Notes: a model not told the origin generated them from the letters alone. A stretch of 64,000 bases of DNA from DAHUZL01 sp035533215 (GCA_035533215.1 DATLUG010000031.1:1-64000), one strand, 5' to 3'; counted from the first letter of the stretch, positions 50,530-59,833 are shown. Made by a program: numbers and translations.

Positions 50530-51102
50530 GTGGACTTCGCCGTGCGGGTCGAACGCCTTCGCGCCAGGGACCCCGAGGCGGTCGCCTGGATGTTCGCCAC
50601 CTTCCGTCACGATGTAGCGCGCTGCTTCGGACACCGCTCGCCGGAGGACCAAGCCGACCTGGTCCAGGACGTCTTCGCAACCGCGATCGTGCGGCTGCCC
50701 ACCTTCGGGGGGGACCAGGAGGTGGTGCTGCGAGCGTGGCTGCGCCGGATCGCGTTTCACCGCTGGCACCACCGGTGGGAGGCGGACCGCGTTCGAGCCC
50801 GGCACGCCGGGCCCGGGCTGGACGCGCTGCTGGCCCTCAATCCCAATCATCCAGCTCTGGTCGCGGAGCAGACGGCGCCGGATGCCCTGGTACTCGAACG
50901 GCGGGTGGTGGAGGGACTCCTGGGCAGACTGACCGCACGGCAGGCCCTGGTCATGCGGGCGCACGTCCTGGAGGGTCGAACCACGGCGGAGATCGCATCC
51001 CAGGCCGGCATGACCTGCGAGGGCGTGCGCGGGCTCTACAAGCGCGGCCTCGCCCGACTGCGCGGGGACGCGACCGCACTCCGTCTGCTGGAGGCCGCAT
51101 GA
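50530..51102 (+). CDS. ECF-type RNA polymerase sigma factor
   Basis: A 190-residue sigma factor with regions 2 and 4 only. Region 2: WMFATFRHDVARCFGHRSPEDQADLVQDVF. Region 2.4/linker: RAWLRRIAFHRWHHRW. Region 4: GLLGRLTARQALVMRAHVLEGRTTAEIASQAGMTCEGVRGLYKRGLARLR, a helix-turn-helix. GTG 50530 follows an AGGGAGG-like site. No anti-sigma gene is next to it. The position between the two-component system and the Tad locus suggests that this sigma factor transcribes the downstream pilus-type operon (inference). Confidence 0.9.
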   Translation: MDFAVRVERLRARDPEAVAWMFATFRHDVARCFGHRSPEDQADLVQDVFATAIVRLPTFGGDQEVVLRAWLRRIAFHRWHHRWEADRVRARHAGPGLDALLALNPNHPALVAEQTAPDALVLERRVVEGLLGRLTARQALVMRAHVLEGRTTAEIASQAGMTCEGVRGLYKRGLARLRGDATALRLLEAA

Positions 51103-51411
51103 GGGCCGCCCCGCCCGCGGCGCCGCCCGCGGACATCCGCTTACGGCAAGGTAACCCGTGACCACCGCGTGTCCGGCGGCGACCGCTGCCGCCGCGATCA
51201 CCCCCCGCCGACGAACTCGCTCCGCCGTCCGTGCCCGGCAGCGCGACCCCGGGCACCCTCGGCTGGAACGGCCACGAGGTGTCGGTCGTCTCGTCGCAAG
51301 CCGGGAGCGCAGCGCTGGTCACGGGGACGGCCAGCGTCAACAATGGCGCGGGGACGGCTGGACGGAGGTCGGCATGGAAACCGGCATCGCGGTCCGCTGG
51401 CTGCGGTGCGG
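51103..51411 (+). other. 309-base gap before the Tad locus
   Basis: Several short open frames overlap here, for example from GTG 51158, but none has a motif or a prepilin-like hydrophobic segment, so no Flp pilin gene is hidden here as far as I can see. It is expected to contain the promoter read by the upstream ECF sigma factor or another regulator. I see no conserved -35/-10 pair that can be named with confidence. Confidence 0.45.
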
Positions 51412-52239
51412 GTGCACGCGCGGCCGCTCGGGACGGTGACGGTGCGGGCGTGGGCCGCCGTGGCGGCCGCTGCCGCGACGTTCGTGGCCGCCTTGTCCGG
51501 AATCCTCTACCTGGGGGCCCGGGCCGAGGCTGGCGAGGTGCGGGTGCTGGTCACCGCCCACCCCCTCCCGGCCGGCACGATCCTGAGCGCGACCACGCAG
51601 GACCTCAACCCCCAGGGTGAGTTGGTGCGGGTCGGCACCGCCGCGTCGGCCGCGGACGTCATCCCGCAGCGCGACTACGCGAAGGTGGCCGGCGCCGTGA
51701 CGTTGGTCGATCTGCGCGCGGGTGAGCTGCTGCTCTGGCACGACCTCGCCCGCCGCGGCAGCGGCACGGGCCGCCTGGTCACGCTCCGCTTGGCAGAGCT
51801 CCCGGCGGGGCTGGCGGCCGGTGGACGCGTAGACCTCTTCGCCGTATCGGGGACCCAGACGGGGCTGGTGGTCCCCAGCGCCGACCTCTGCCGCGCGTCG
51901 GCGAGCGCTGGCTGCGTCGTCCCGCTGGCCTCGAGCGTGCTGGTGGACGGGGTGAATCCGGCCGCGCAGACAATCGAGATCAGCGCTCCGCCATCGCTGG
52001 TGAGCCAGTGGCTGTTCATGGAAGCGACCCAGTTGCTGTGGGCGGTCCCCGCCGGGACCGCCGTCTGCCCCGGCGCCGAGGCGGCGGTGTCCGATCCGGC
52101 AGTGGCCCTGGCGGCGATCCAGCGCCATGCCGACCGGTCCGCCCTCCACGCCTGCGTGGCACCGCCCCTGGCCCGAGTCACCCAGACCGCCCGAGGCAGG
52201 GGACGTCAGCGGCCTGGCCACACCCGCTCGGGCGGATGA
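51412..52239 (+). CDS. CpaB/RcpC-like SAF-domain protein of the Tad locus
   Basis: A 275-residue protein. The N-terminal membrane anchor is TVRAWAAVAAAAATFVAALSGILYLG. A SAF-like region follows (LVTAHPLPAGTILSATTQDLNPQGELV) with the conserved VTLRLAELPAGLAAGGRVDLFAV and later VLVDGVNP, as in CpaB/RcpC assembly proteins. In Tad systems this protein sits at the cell envelope. GTG starts at 51406 and 51412 are both possible. It is 16 bases upstream of the first CpaE-like ATPase. The final 30 residues are Arg/Gly-rich. Confidence 0.75.
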   Translation: MHARPLGTVTVRAWAAVAAAAATFVAALSGILYLGARAEAGEVRVLVTAHPLPAGTILSATTQDLNPQGELVRVGTAASAADVIPQRDYAKVAGAVTLVDLRAGELLLWHDLARRGSGTGRLVTLRLAELPAGLAAGGRVDLFAVSGTQTGLVVPSADLCRASASAGCVVPLASSVLVDGVNPAAQTIEISAPPSLVSQWLFMEATQLLWAVPAGTAVCPGAEAAVSDPAVALAAIQRHADRSALHACVAPPLARVTQTARGRGRQRPGHTRSGG

Positions 52240-52255
52240 GCCGAGGCGCGACCGG

Positions 52256-53170
52256 ATGACCTGGCCCATGCGGCTCGGACGCGCTACCGGCTGGCGTCCC
52301 GCCGAGCGCGGCCCGGCCGACCACTCGACGGCGGCCCCGGAGGGATCGACCGACGAGACCGGCTGGGAGTCGACCGCGATCGCCGTCACTGGCCCACCCG
52401 GGGCGCCGGGGCGGAGCTTTGTCGCCATCAACCTGGCGGCGACCTTGGCCGAGCAGAGTCCCACCGTCCTCATCGATGCGGATCCGGTGCTGGGAACACT
52501 GAGCACGCAGCTGGACCTCGATCCGGAGCGATCGCTGTGGTTCCTCGCCCACGAGGCGCTCCTACGCCCGCTCGATGGGGAGCTGGTCTCGCGCCACGTG
52601 CAGCGCTCCGGTGGGCTCGACGTCCTCACCGGGCTGGACGACCCCGGCGAGACCGGAGCCTGCACGCCTGAGCTGGTGGGGGCGATCGTCGCGGAGCTGC
52701 GGGCGACCCACCGCTGGCTGGTCGTGGATGCCGGGGCCCTGATCGGGGCCTTCACCGCGGCGGTGGTGGGGCACTGCGATGGTGTTCTCTGGACGGTGAC
52801 GGCCACCGAGGTGGGATCGGTGTCATTCGACCGGACCCTGGGCGGACGGGCGGCAACCGGACTGACCAACGATCGGTGGGAGGGAATCGTCTGCAACCGC
52901 TGGGGGCGGACCTCGCTGCCCCACGCGGCCGCCGACCTCGAGGCTGCCTACGGGCTGCCGGTCCTGGCCCGGATTCCCCTGGACCCGGGCCCCGCCCTGC
53001 GCGCAGAGACCAGACACCGGCCGATGGTGACCGCGGGGGGGCCGCGCCGAGGCTTCACCGAGCTGGCCCGCGCGGTCGCCCGGGCCGCCGCGCCGGACCG
53101 GCCAACGACCGGCGCGTGGCAGACGCCCCTGATGACGCCGGCGGCGGTGACCCTGGCCACTCGAACATGA
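52256..53170 (+). CDS. CpaE/TadZ-like MinD-family ATPase 1
   Basis: A 304-residue P-loop protein. The MinD-like fold shows AVTGPPGAPGRSFVAINLAATLAEQ (deviant Walker A with GAPGRS in place of GGVGKT), ADPVLGTLSTQLDLD, WLVVDAG and IVCNRWG. The signature lysines are missing, as in several TadZ/CpaE proteins that localise the pilus machine and do not hydrolyse ATP normally. An N-terminal part of 45 residues replaces the receiver domain found in CpaE. It is followed by tadA with an ATGA overlap, so the two are translationally coupled. Confidence 0.8.
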   Translation: MTWPMRLGRATGWRPAERGPADHSTAAPEGSTDETGWESTAIAVTGPPGAPGRSFVAINLAATLAEQSPTVLIDADPVLGTLSTQLDLDPERSLWFLAHEALLRPLDGELVSRHVQRSGGLDVLTGLDDPGETGACTPELVGAIVAELRATHRWLVVDAGALIGAFTAAVVGHCDGVLWTVTATEVGSVSFDRTLGGRAATGLTNDRWEGIVCNRWGRTSLPHAAADLEAAYGLPVLARIPLDPGPALRAETRHRPMVTAGGPRRGFTELARAVARAAAPDRPTTGAWQTPLMTPAAVTLATRT

Positions 53171-54579
53171 TCGACACGACCGTTGATGCTCTGGTTGGCG
53201 CGCCGGACCCTTCCGACGCTGCGCCTGGTGCTGGCCTGACCCGCCCCGCCGAGCATGCCGAGCGGCTGGTGCTCGCGGCGGTGCAGTCGGAGATCACCGC
53301 AGCACTGGGGCGCCGTGCCGGCACCCGGCTGGTGGCCCAGGACCGGTCCTGGATCCGCGAACTCGTCGACGAGCAGCTCCGCCAGTACCACTCGCGGGCC
53401 CCGCTCGAGGGGCTGCCGGTCCTTTCGCGCGTCGAGTATCGGACCCTCGGTCGCCGGGTCTTCGCCCGGGTCACGCCCCTCGGTCCCCTCGGGGAACTGC
53501 TCGCCGACCCGGAGGTCGAGGAGATCTTGGTGAACGGGCCGAAGGAGGTGCTGGTGGTGCGTGACGGCCGGCAGATGGCCGCCGGGATCGAGTTCGACGA
53601 CGAGGAGCAGCTCGTCGATCTGGTCCAGCAGCACCTCGACCACGGGTCCACCCACTTCGATCGTGCCAGCCCGATGGTGACCGCCACCCTGGAGGACGGC
53701 TCCCGCATGAATGCGGTGCTGCCTCCGGTGGCCGCGCCCTTGGCGATCACGATCCGCAAGCATCACCTCGCCCGCTTCACCACCCTCGACGATCTCGTCG
53801 CAGCCGGGGGGATGCCCTGGGAGCTGATGATCCTGCTCCGTGCGGCGGTGCGGGGGCGACTCAACATCGTCATCTCGGGAGGGACCGGAAGCGGCAAGAC
53901 CACCCTCCTGCGGGTGCTGATCAACGAGATCCCGGCCAACGAGCGGGTGATCACCATCGAGGACCAGCGCGAGCTCCACGTCCGCACCCGCGAGGGCGGG
54001 CGTCCGAACTGCATCTCGCTAGAGGCACGCGAGGCGAACGTCGAGGGCCAGGGGGCGATCACCATCCAGCAGTTGGTCCGCAACGCCCTCCGGCAGCGGC
54101 CGGACCGGATCTTTGTCGGCGAGTCGCGCGGTCCGGAGGCGCTTGACGTCATCGATGCGATGGGCACCGGCCATGACGGGAGCGGCACCACCCTGCATGC
54201 CAACAGCGTGCGTGACACGGTCCATCGCCTCAACACCCTGATCCGGAGGCACCCGGCCCAAGCTCGGGCCGATCCGGCGGCGATCGCCCACGAGGTCGCC
54301 GCCAAGGTCGACCTCGTGATCCACCTCCGCCGCCACCGGGACCCCACCGGACGGGACCGGCGTCTGGTCGACCAGGTGGCGCTCGTCACCGGGGCGGTGG
54401 AATGCGGGTGGCCGGTCGTGGAGGAGGTGTGCCGCCACGACCGCGGCCGCGGCCGCTGGCGTTGGAGGCGGCTCCGTCTCGATGACCTCCCCGCCAAGGT
54501 CGGTGACAAGCTCCGGACCGCCGACGTCGATCTCGACGCCCTCGCTCGTCACCTGTCCGACCCGGCACTCGCCCTCTGA
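53167..54579 (+). CDS. tadA: Tad secretion ATPase TadA/CpaF
   Basis: A 470-residue VirB11-like secretion ATPase. N-terminal domain, then the Walker A ISGGTGSGKTTLLRVL (residues 236-251), the Asp box VITIEDQRELHV, Walker B-type RPDRIFVGESRGPEAL and His box GHDGSGTTLHANS. ATG 53167 overlaps the upstream stop. Powers assembly of Flp-type pili or related Tad filaments at the membrane. The C-terminal extension of about 60 residues is specific. Together with TadB and TadC it forms the inner-membrane platform. Confidence 0.95.
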   Translation: MIDTTVDALVGAPDPSDAAPGAGLTRPAEHAERLVLAAVQSEITAALGRRAGTRLVAQDRSWIRELVDEQLRQYHSRAPLEGLPVLSRVEYRTLGRRVFARVTPLGPLGELLADPEVEEILVNGPKEVLVVRDGRQMAAGIEFDDEEQLVDLVQQHLDHGSTHFDRASPMVTATLEDGSRMNAVLPPVAAPLAITIRKHHLARFTTLDDLVAAGGMPWELMILLRAAVRGRLNIVISGGTGSGKTTLLRVLINEIPANERVITIEDQRELHVRTREGGRPNCISLEAREANVEGQGAITIQQLVRNALRQRPDRIFVGESRGPEALDVIDAMGTGHDGSGTTLHANSVRDTVHRLNTLIRRHPAQARADPAAIAHEVAAKVDLVIHLRRHRDPTGRDRRLVDQVALVTGAVECGWPVVEEVCRHDRGRGRWRWRRLRLDDLPAKVGDKLRTADVDLDALARHLSDPALAL

Positions 54580-54597
54580 TCGGGGACATCGGCGCTC

Positions 54598-55791
54598 GTG
54601 TCCCCCCTCACCATCACCGCAGCGCTCACCGTGGGGTTGGGGGCCGCCGCCGCCGTCGGCCTTCTGGTTGGCACGGCCGGCCGCCGAGGCCGGCGTCGGT
54701 CCCGGCCGCCGAGCCATGACCACCCCGCGCAGCCCCAGCGCCGGCGGCCACGGTCGGTCGCCGCCGCCGCGGTCGGCGCGGCGGTGGGATGGATCACCGG
54801 GGTGGCGGTGGGCTTGCCGGTCCTCGGCGTGGCCCTCGGGATCGCCGCCGCCGCCGGCTGGATGGCGATCGGGGGGCTGCGGTGGACGCGCGCCCGACGT
54901 GCACGCCGACTTGCGCTGGGCGAGGCGATCGAGTTGCTCGTCCAGCTGCTCCCCACCGGACAGGGGGTGCGGCAGAGTCTCGAGGTGCTGGCCGAGCGGG
55001 GGCCGGTGGTGCTGCGTCCCGAGGTCGGCCGCCTGGTGGAGCGCACGCGGCTGGTGTCGTTCGACACGGCCGTGCGCGAGACCGAGACCCGCCTCGACGA
55101 TCCCCTTGGCAGCCTCCTCGCGGTCGCCCTCATCGTCGGCAACCGCTCCGGCGGGCAGCTGGTCCCCCTCTTCCAGGAGCTGGGACGAGCCGCCCGCGCC
55201 ACTGAGCTGGTCCGCGGCCAGGTCGCCGCCGAGCAGGCCCAGGGGCGGTACGGGGCGGGAGTGATCTGCTGCATGCCGGTGGCGGTTCTGCTGGTGCTGC
55301 GACTGGTCAATCCCGTCTATCTCGCCCCCTACGCCACCACCGAGGGACAGGTCGTCCTCGGAGGGATCGCCTTGGTGATGGGCCTCGGGTATGTGTGGAT
55401 GCGCCGGATCCTGCGTCTGCCGGAGCCGGACCGCCTTCCCATCCGCGTCGCCGATCCCGCCGGCTCGGCCCCGGAGCGCCAACCTGGCGCACCCCGCGGC
55501 CGTGGCCCCCGGGTGGCGAATCACCGGGGCCGAGATGACCGGCGAGCGCCGACCGGACGGCGCCCAGCCCCGGCGGCGATCGGGCGAGCCTGGTTCGGGC
55601 GCCGCTGGCCCCCCGGCCGGCGGGGCGACGCGACGCCCGTGGTGCCGAAGGGTCGAGCCGTCGCATCGGCGCCCCCGTCGGCTGGGCAGACGTCGGCCTC
55701 GCCCCCGCAGCCACGCCGCGCGCTCGCGCCCACGGCGGCGCTCCCCCTGCCCCCGCCGCCGCCGCCGCCGCGGCACGAGGACGATCCATGA
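54598..55791 (+). CDS. tadB: Tad platform protein TadB with a Pro-rich tail
   Basis: A 397-residue type II secretion F-domain protein. N-terminal helices, a cytoplasmic domain with LLPTGQGVRQSLEVLAERGP and VALIVGNRSGGQLVPLFQELG, and C-terminal helices (GVICCMPVAVLLVLRLV and VVLGGIALVMGLGYVW). After about residue 280 a low-complexity tail of roughly 115 residues is rich in Pro, Arg and Ala, ending in a run of eight prolines. The tail is absent from typical TadB and may be disordered or a duplicated-composition extension. It overlaps tadC by ATGA. GTG 54598. Confidence 0.9.
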   Translation: MSPLTITAALTVGLGAAAAVGLLVGTAGRRGRRRSRPPSHDHPAQPQRRRPRSVAAAAVGAAVGWITGVAVGLPVLGVALGIAAAAGWMAIGGLRWTRARRARRLALGEAIELLVQLLPTGQGVRQSLEVLAERGPVVLRPEVGRLVERTRLVSFDTAVRETETRLDDPLGSLLAVALIVGNRSGGQLVPLFQELGRAARATELVRGQVAAEQAQGRYGAGVICCMPVAVLLVLRLVNPVYLAPYATTEGQVVLGGIALVMGLGYVWMRRILRLPEPDRLPIRVADPAGSAPERQPGAPRGRGPRVANHRGRDDRRAPTGRRPAPAAIGRAWFGRRWPPGRRGDATPVVPKGRAVASAPPSAGQTSASPPQPRRALAPTAALPLPPPPPPPRHEDDP

Positions 55792-56750
55792 CCATCGCGG
55801 CGCTGCCGGCGCTCCCTGCGGGCGCGTGGCTCAGCCTGGCGGCGGCCGCCACCCTCGCCGCCATTGCCGCGACCGGCGCCGCATGTCTGCCCCGTCGACC
55901 GCGGCTGGCCCGCTGGCTGGCGCACCGCCGCCGGGCGGGGCTGCGTCCCCCATCGCGGCGTGGTCACGCGCGCGGGCGCGGTCGAGGGGCAGCCGCTCGC
56001 TGGTGGCCGGCCAGGTTGCCACCCCCGCCATGGTCCGAGGCGCTCCGGACCGTCTGGTTGGCGCGCGGACCGGGGGCCCGGCTGCAGCGGCGGATGCGGC
56101 AGGCGGGGGTGGCGATCCATCCTGGCGCCGCTGCCGGCGCGGTGGCGGGTGGTGCGGCGGCGGTGGCGGCGGTGCTGGTCGCCGTCGCCGCCCTCGGCTG
56201 GGCGGTCTTCCCGCTCCCGGTGGCCGTCGCCGCGGTGGCCGCCGTGCCCGGGCTGGCGGCCGCCGAGTTGGTGCAGCGCGGCCGGCGCCGCCGCCGGACG
56301 GTCCTCGGCCAGCTTCCCATCCTGGCCGACCTCATGGTGCTGGAGCAGACCGGCGGTGGCATCGGGTTCCGGCGAGCGCTGGAGGAGGTCGTGACCCAAG
56401 TGGGCGGGCTGGCGAGTGACTCTCTGCTGGACTGCCTGACCCAGAGTGCCCTCACCGGCGGCGCTCACCTCGACGAGCGCATCGACGCCCTCGCCACCGA
56501 GTTGAGCCTGTCGCCCTTGGCCTCGCTCGCCACCGTGGCGCGGCTCCAGCGCACGGAGGGCGCGGCCGTCGGCCCGGTGCTCCGGCAGCTCGCGGCCACC
56601 CTGCGCGACCAGCAGCGTGACGCCCTGCTGGCGGCGGGAAAGCGGCAGGTGGTCCAGATGCTGCTGCCGACCGGGCTCTGCATCCTGCTCCCGTTCATCG
56701 CGCTGGTGCTGTACCCGGCGCTCGCGCGGTTGCTGGGAGCGCTGGCGTGA
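55788..56750 (+). CDS. tadC: Tad platform protein TadC
   Basis: A 320-residue F-domain protein. Membrane segments GAWLSLAAAATLAAIAATGAA and AGAVAGGAAAVAAVLVAVAALG are followed by a cytoplasmic loop with LEQTGGGIGFRRALEEVV and RLQRTEGAAVGPVLRQLAATLRDQQRD, and the C-terminal VQMLLPTGLCILLPFIALVLYP. The core alternation with TadB is standard. A basic linker (RRAGLRPPSRRGHARGRGRG) is unusual. The ATG overlaps the tadB stop; the next gene starts at a GTG overlapping its own stop. Confidence 0.88.
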   Translation: MTIAALPALPAGAWLSLAAAATLAAIAATGAACLPRRPRLARWLAHRRRAGLRPPSRRGHARGRGRGAAARWWPARLPPPPWSEALRTVWLARGPGARLQRRMRQAGVAIHPGAAAGAVAGGAAAVAAVLVAVAALGWAVFPLPVAVAAVAAVPGLAAAELVQRGRRRRRTVLGQLPILADLMVLEQTGGGIGFRRALEEVVTQVGGLASDSLLDCLTQSALTGGAHLDERIDALATELSLSPLASLATVARLQRTEGAAVGPVLRQLAATLRDQQRDALLAAGKRQVVQMLLPTGLCILLPFIALVLYPALARLLGALA

Positions 56751-57433
56751 GTGCCCGGCGCGGACCGTCCCGGCCCGCCCGCGTACGCGGGGCGTCGGGC
56801 CAGACGATGGTCGAGTTCGCCCTCGCCGCCAGTCTGTTCCTGCTGCTCGTGATGGGCCTGCTCCAGGTGGCCCTGCTGGCCCTCGCCGACGCCGGCGCCG
56901 ACGCCGACGTCCTGGAGGGGGCGAGGCTCGCCTCCGGGTCGGTGGCGGCGGCCTATCCGCTGGCGGATCTCGGCTCCGGCCGCGCGGAGCTGGCCCAGCT
57001 TCTCCCGATGGCGCTGTTCGGCAGCCGGATCGTCACGGCATGTCCCGGATGCGGTCTGCCGCTGACCTGCACGCGCTACCGGGACGGCAAGGCGGTGCCG
57101 TCCAGCGCCCGGCCGTGTCGACCGGGGCCCCTGCCGGGCGGCGCCGGCGGCGGCTTCGGGCCGGCGCCGGCGGAGCTGGATGGACCGCAGGATCCAGCCT
57201 GCACGACGGGCACCTGCTTCGGGGTGGGAGCCGCGATGCGGAGCTGCCGCCTGCCGGCGCCGCCCGGGGTCATTCACGTGTGCCTCACCTACGCCGACTG
57301 GCCCGCCACCGCGGTCGATGTCTGGGTCCGGGGATCGCTTCGTCCGCTGGTGCCGATGCCGTTCGGCCTGGGTCGGGACCGGCTCCCCATCGATGCCCAC
57401 ATCCGCCTGCAGGTGGAGCAGCTCACCGCATGA
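56747..57433 (+). CDS. TadE-like pseudopilin
   Basis: A 228-residue protein. The N-terminal type-IV-pilin-like segment is RGASGQTMVEFALAASLFLLLVMGLLQVALLAL, the classic TadE/TadG start (GQ--VEFAL). The rest is a soluble domain with eight cysteines in clusters, such as CPGCGLPLTC. These proteins are pseudopilins of the Tad machine. It is coupled at both ends (GTGA and ATGA overlaps). The extra cysteines suggest disulphide-stabilised external domains. Confidence 0.8.
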   Translation: MSARRGPSRPARVRGASGQTMVEFALAASLFLLLVMGLLQVALLALADAGADADVLEGARLASGSVAAAYPLADLGSGRAELAQLLPMALFGSRIVTACPGCGLPLTCTRYRDGKAVPSSARPCRPGPLPGGAGGGFGPAPAELDGPQDPACTTGTCFGVGAAMRSCRLPAPPGVIHVCLTYADWPATAVDVWVRGSLRPLVPMPFGLGRDRLPIDAHIRLQVEQLTA

Positions 57434-58020
57434 GGATGGCGAGGCGGCCGCGGCAGCGAGCGCTCGCCGGCCAAGCGTTCGTCGAACTCGCGCTGGTCGC
57501 CCCCCTGGTGGCCCTGCTGGTGGTCGGCATGGTCGCGGTGGTGCAGCTGACCCGCACCCAGGTCGCCCTCGATGCGGCGGCGGAGGCCGCGGCGCTGGTC
57601 GCCGCACGAGCTCCAGACGCCACCGCCGCTTGCGCGGATGGTCACCGGCAGCTGGCGCAGGTGGTGGAGGCCAGCCGGCCCCTGGCCGGGGTCCGCTTCC
57701 GGGACGGGCTCGCCGGCGGCTGTGTCGGCAGCGTCCCCGACGCCTCCGCGCTCGCCCTGAGCCGCACCGGTGGCGCCGACGCCATCTGGTTCGGGCGCCG
57801 GCCCGGACGCGCCTTCTGCCGTATCGGCGGCGCCGGCCCCGGCACCGGCGGAGCCGACCCCGGCGACGTCCGGGTGGTGTTGGCCGTGCAACCCCGGCTG
57901 GGGTGGTTGCCCGGCGGCGGCGCCTGGCTGCCCCTGCGTCTCACCGCGGACGCGGTGGCGAAGATCGACGCCTTCCGCAGCCGTGACGTCGCCGTCACCA
58001 CCGAGGGAGACGCGTGCTGA
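57430..58020 (+). CDS. second TadE/TadG-like pseudopilin
   Basis: A 196-residue protein starting MARRPRQRALAGQAFVELAL, then VAPLVALLVVGMVAVVQL, the same GQAFVELAL amphipathic-plus-hydrophobic N-terminal helix as its upstream neighbour. The soluble part has few recognisable motifs (AACADGHRQLAQV and one region with Cys). ATG 57430 overlaps the previous stop by ATGA. It probably forms the assembly tip or secretion plug with the other two pseudopilins. Confidence 0.75.
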   Translation: MRMARRPRQRALAGQAFVELALVAPLVALLVVGMVAVVQLTRTQVALDAAAEAAALVAARAPDATAACADGHRQLAQVVEASRPLAGVRFRDGLAGGCVGSVPDASALALSRTGGADAIWFGRRPGRAFCRIGGAGPGTGGADPGDVRVVLAVQPRLGWLPGGGAWLPLRLTADAVAKIDAFRSRDVAVTTEGDAC

Positions 58021-58670
58021 CGCGGGCCGTGGGACCGCGGCCGGGACGCAGCGCGGGCCAGTTGATCCCCGCCTTCGCCATCCTCCTCGGGCTGGTGCTC
58101 CTGCCGATCGCCGGCCTGGCGGTCGATGGCGCCGGGGTGCTGGACGCCCACGCCCAGCTCGCCGGCCTCGCCGCCGCCGCGGCCGAGGGCGGAGCTGGCG
58201 CCCTGGACGTCCGGGAGCTGGAGGCGACCGGCATCTTCCAGCTCTGCACCGGTCCCGTCGACCCAACCGGCTGCGGCAACGAGGTGGGGTCGGCGGACCT
58301 GGTGCTGGCGCGGGTCGTCGCCGCAGCGGGTCTCGGTCCCTGCCACCCGCTGGCGGGATCGCCGCCGGGCAACCTGTGGGAGAGCGGCCCCGGCCCCGTC
58401 CCGCCGGTCGCGGTCGGACGTGGGTGCGCCTACACCTTCCTCTCCGGCTGCGCCAGCGGCTTGGGCGCTCGGGCCGCGCCGACCTACGCCCCGGCGGCTC
58501 CGGTCGAGGTGCGCGTCTACCTGTGGCGGCCGGTGGCCCTGCATCTGCTCGCGCTGCTCGGGCTCCGATCGGTGGAGGTGGCCGGGTCGGGGATCGCCCG
58601 ACTCGCTCACGGGTTCGGGTCCAGCCTCCTCGGCGCCCCCACCCCGTCGACCGCAGTGGTGTGCTCGTGA
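58014..58670 (+). CDS. third TadE/TadG-like protein
   Basis: A 218-residue protein. N-terminal RPGRSAGQLIPAFAILLGLVLLPIAGLAVDGAG: a GQ motif followed by one membrane helix ending with VDGA, the TadG-like pattern. The mature part carries Cys residues at GCGNEV, GCASG and the very C-terminus. It overlaps the previous gene by 7 bases and the next by four. Together with the two previous genes it makes a set of three pseudopilin-like proteins. Confidence 0.72.
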   Translation: MLTRAVGPRPGRSAGQLIPAFAILLGLVLLPIAGLAVDGAGVLDAHAQLAGLAAAAAEGGAGALDVRELEATGIFQLCTGPVDPTGCGNEVGSADLVLARVVAAAGLGPCHPLAGSPPGNLWESGPGPVPPVAVGRGCAYTFLSGCASGLGARAAPTYAPAAPVEVRVYLWRPVALHLLALLGLRSVEVAGSGIARLAHGFGSSLLGAPTPSTAVVCS

Positions 58671-59833
58671 TCGAGGCCGGCCCGCCCCAGCGCGCAGCCC
58701 GCCCGCGCGGGGAACCGGTCCGGTCCGCTGCCGCGGCGCCGCTGCCGGTCCCCGACCGCCCCGTCGCCAGGGAGCCGGCGCCCCGCCCCGGCCGGCCCCA
58801 GCCCGGCGCGCCTTTGGTCGGCTGCCATCCGCTCCTCCTGGCGGCCGACACCATCGAGCCGGTGCGCGATCCCCCGCGCCGGTGGGTGGGGCGAGAGGCC
58901 CCGAGCCCCGCCAGCACGGTGGTCGGAGCGGTGCGGGTCGCCGGCGCGCGGCTCCGTGGCCGCATCCTGTCTGCGCGCGGCTCCGGCCGCCGACACCGAG
59001 GGGGAACGACCGACGCGTCGCCGGGGGTGGTGAGCCCACGCCCCGGACGGCCCCTCATCGTCGCGGTCGGAAGCGGACGAGGGGGCAGCGGCCGCTCCAC
59101 GGTCGCCCACGGGCTCGCCGCCCGCCTCGCCACCGATGGCACCCTCGGTCCGGTCGTGCTCGTCGACGGCGACCTGGACGTCCCGGACCTGGACCTTCGC
59201 CTGCGCGCCGACACGCAGCCCACCCTGGCCGACCTGCTCGACGCGCTGCCCGAGATCGCCGCTGGCGAGGGTGACGTGGACCAGTACCTGGCGCGGGGAC
59301 CGGCGTCGGGATTGCGGGTGCTGTTGGCACCCCCCTCGCGCCGCTACCGCGACGGGATCGGTCCCGAGCACCTCGACTACGTGCTCACCTACCTCCTCGC
59401 CCCGGCCTTCGCCGTGGTGGTGGTCGACCTCGGTCGCGGGTCGCCGCTCGCGGCCGCGGCGGATCCGCGGCAGGGCATCGGCTTTTGGCTGCAGCGCGCG
59501 GACATCGTGCTGGTGCCCTTCCGAGGTGATCCGAGCGGCCTGCGCGACGCCCAGCGGTACCGACTCGAGTGCGCCCGGCTGGGCGTCGCCGCGGAGGCGG
59601 TCTGGCCGGTCCTCAACGGCTATCGTCCTCGACTGCTGCGCATCAGCCGACTGGAGGCGCAGGTGCGCGAGGTGGCGTGCTACCTGTTGCCGTGGGCGCC
59701 GGATGCGGCACTGCGGGCACAGGTCGACGGCCGGCCGCTCAGCTGCACCGACCCGGCGATGCGGACCGCCTATACGCGCCTCGCCAGCGCGCTGCACGCC
59801 TGGGCGCTTCGGACCACGGCGGGCGAGCGCTGA
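58667..59833 (+). CDS. CpaE/TadZ-like MinD-family ATPase 2
   Basis: A 388-residue protein. The first 130 residues are a Pro/Arg/Ala-rich region of unknown role. A MinD-type P-loop then reads VAVGSGRGGSGRSTVAHGLA (the invariant lysines replaced by Arg). It continues VVLVDGDLDVPDLDLRL, a long middle region, VVVVDLGRGS and a C-terminal half with the MinD-like RADIVLVPFRGD. It differs from the first copy (52256) in its N-terminus and in length, but shares the loss of the signature lysine. Having two such proteins in one Tad locus is unusual. GTG 58667 overlaps the preceding stop. Confidence 0.78.
   Translation: MIEAGPPQRAARPRGEPVRSAAAAPLPVPDRPVAREPAPRPGRPQPGAPLVGCHPLLLAADTIEPVRDPPRRWVGREAPSPASTVVGAVRVAGARLRGRILSARGSGRRHRGGTTDASPGVVSPRPGRPLIVAVGSGRGGSGRSTVAHGLAARLATDGTLGPVVLVDGDLDVPDLDLRLRADTQPTLADLLDALPEIAAGEGDVDQYLARGPASGLRVLLAPPSRRYRDGIGPEHLDYVLTYLLAPAFAVVVVDLGRGSPLAAAADPRQGIGFWLQRADIVLVPFRGDPSGLRDAQRYRLECARLGVAAEAVWPVLNGYRPRLLRISRLEAQVREVACYLLPWAPDAALRAQVDGRPLSCTDPAMRTAYTRLASALHAWALRTTAGER

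Noticed and set aside
52256..59833. Reading the two CpaE-like genes as pseudogenes because their Walker A lysines are missing
   Set aside because: Both frames are full length and coupled within an intact operon, and TadZ/CpaE relatives with altered P-loops are known. Loss of the lysine is more likely functional divergence.
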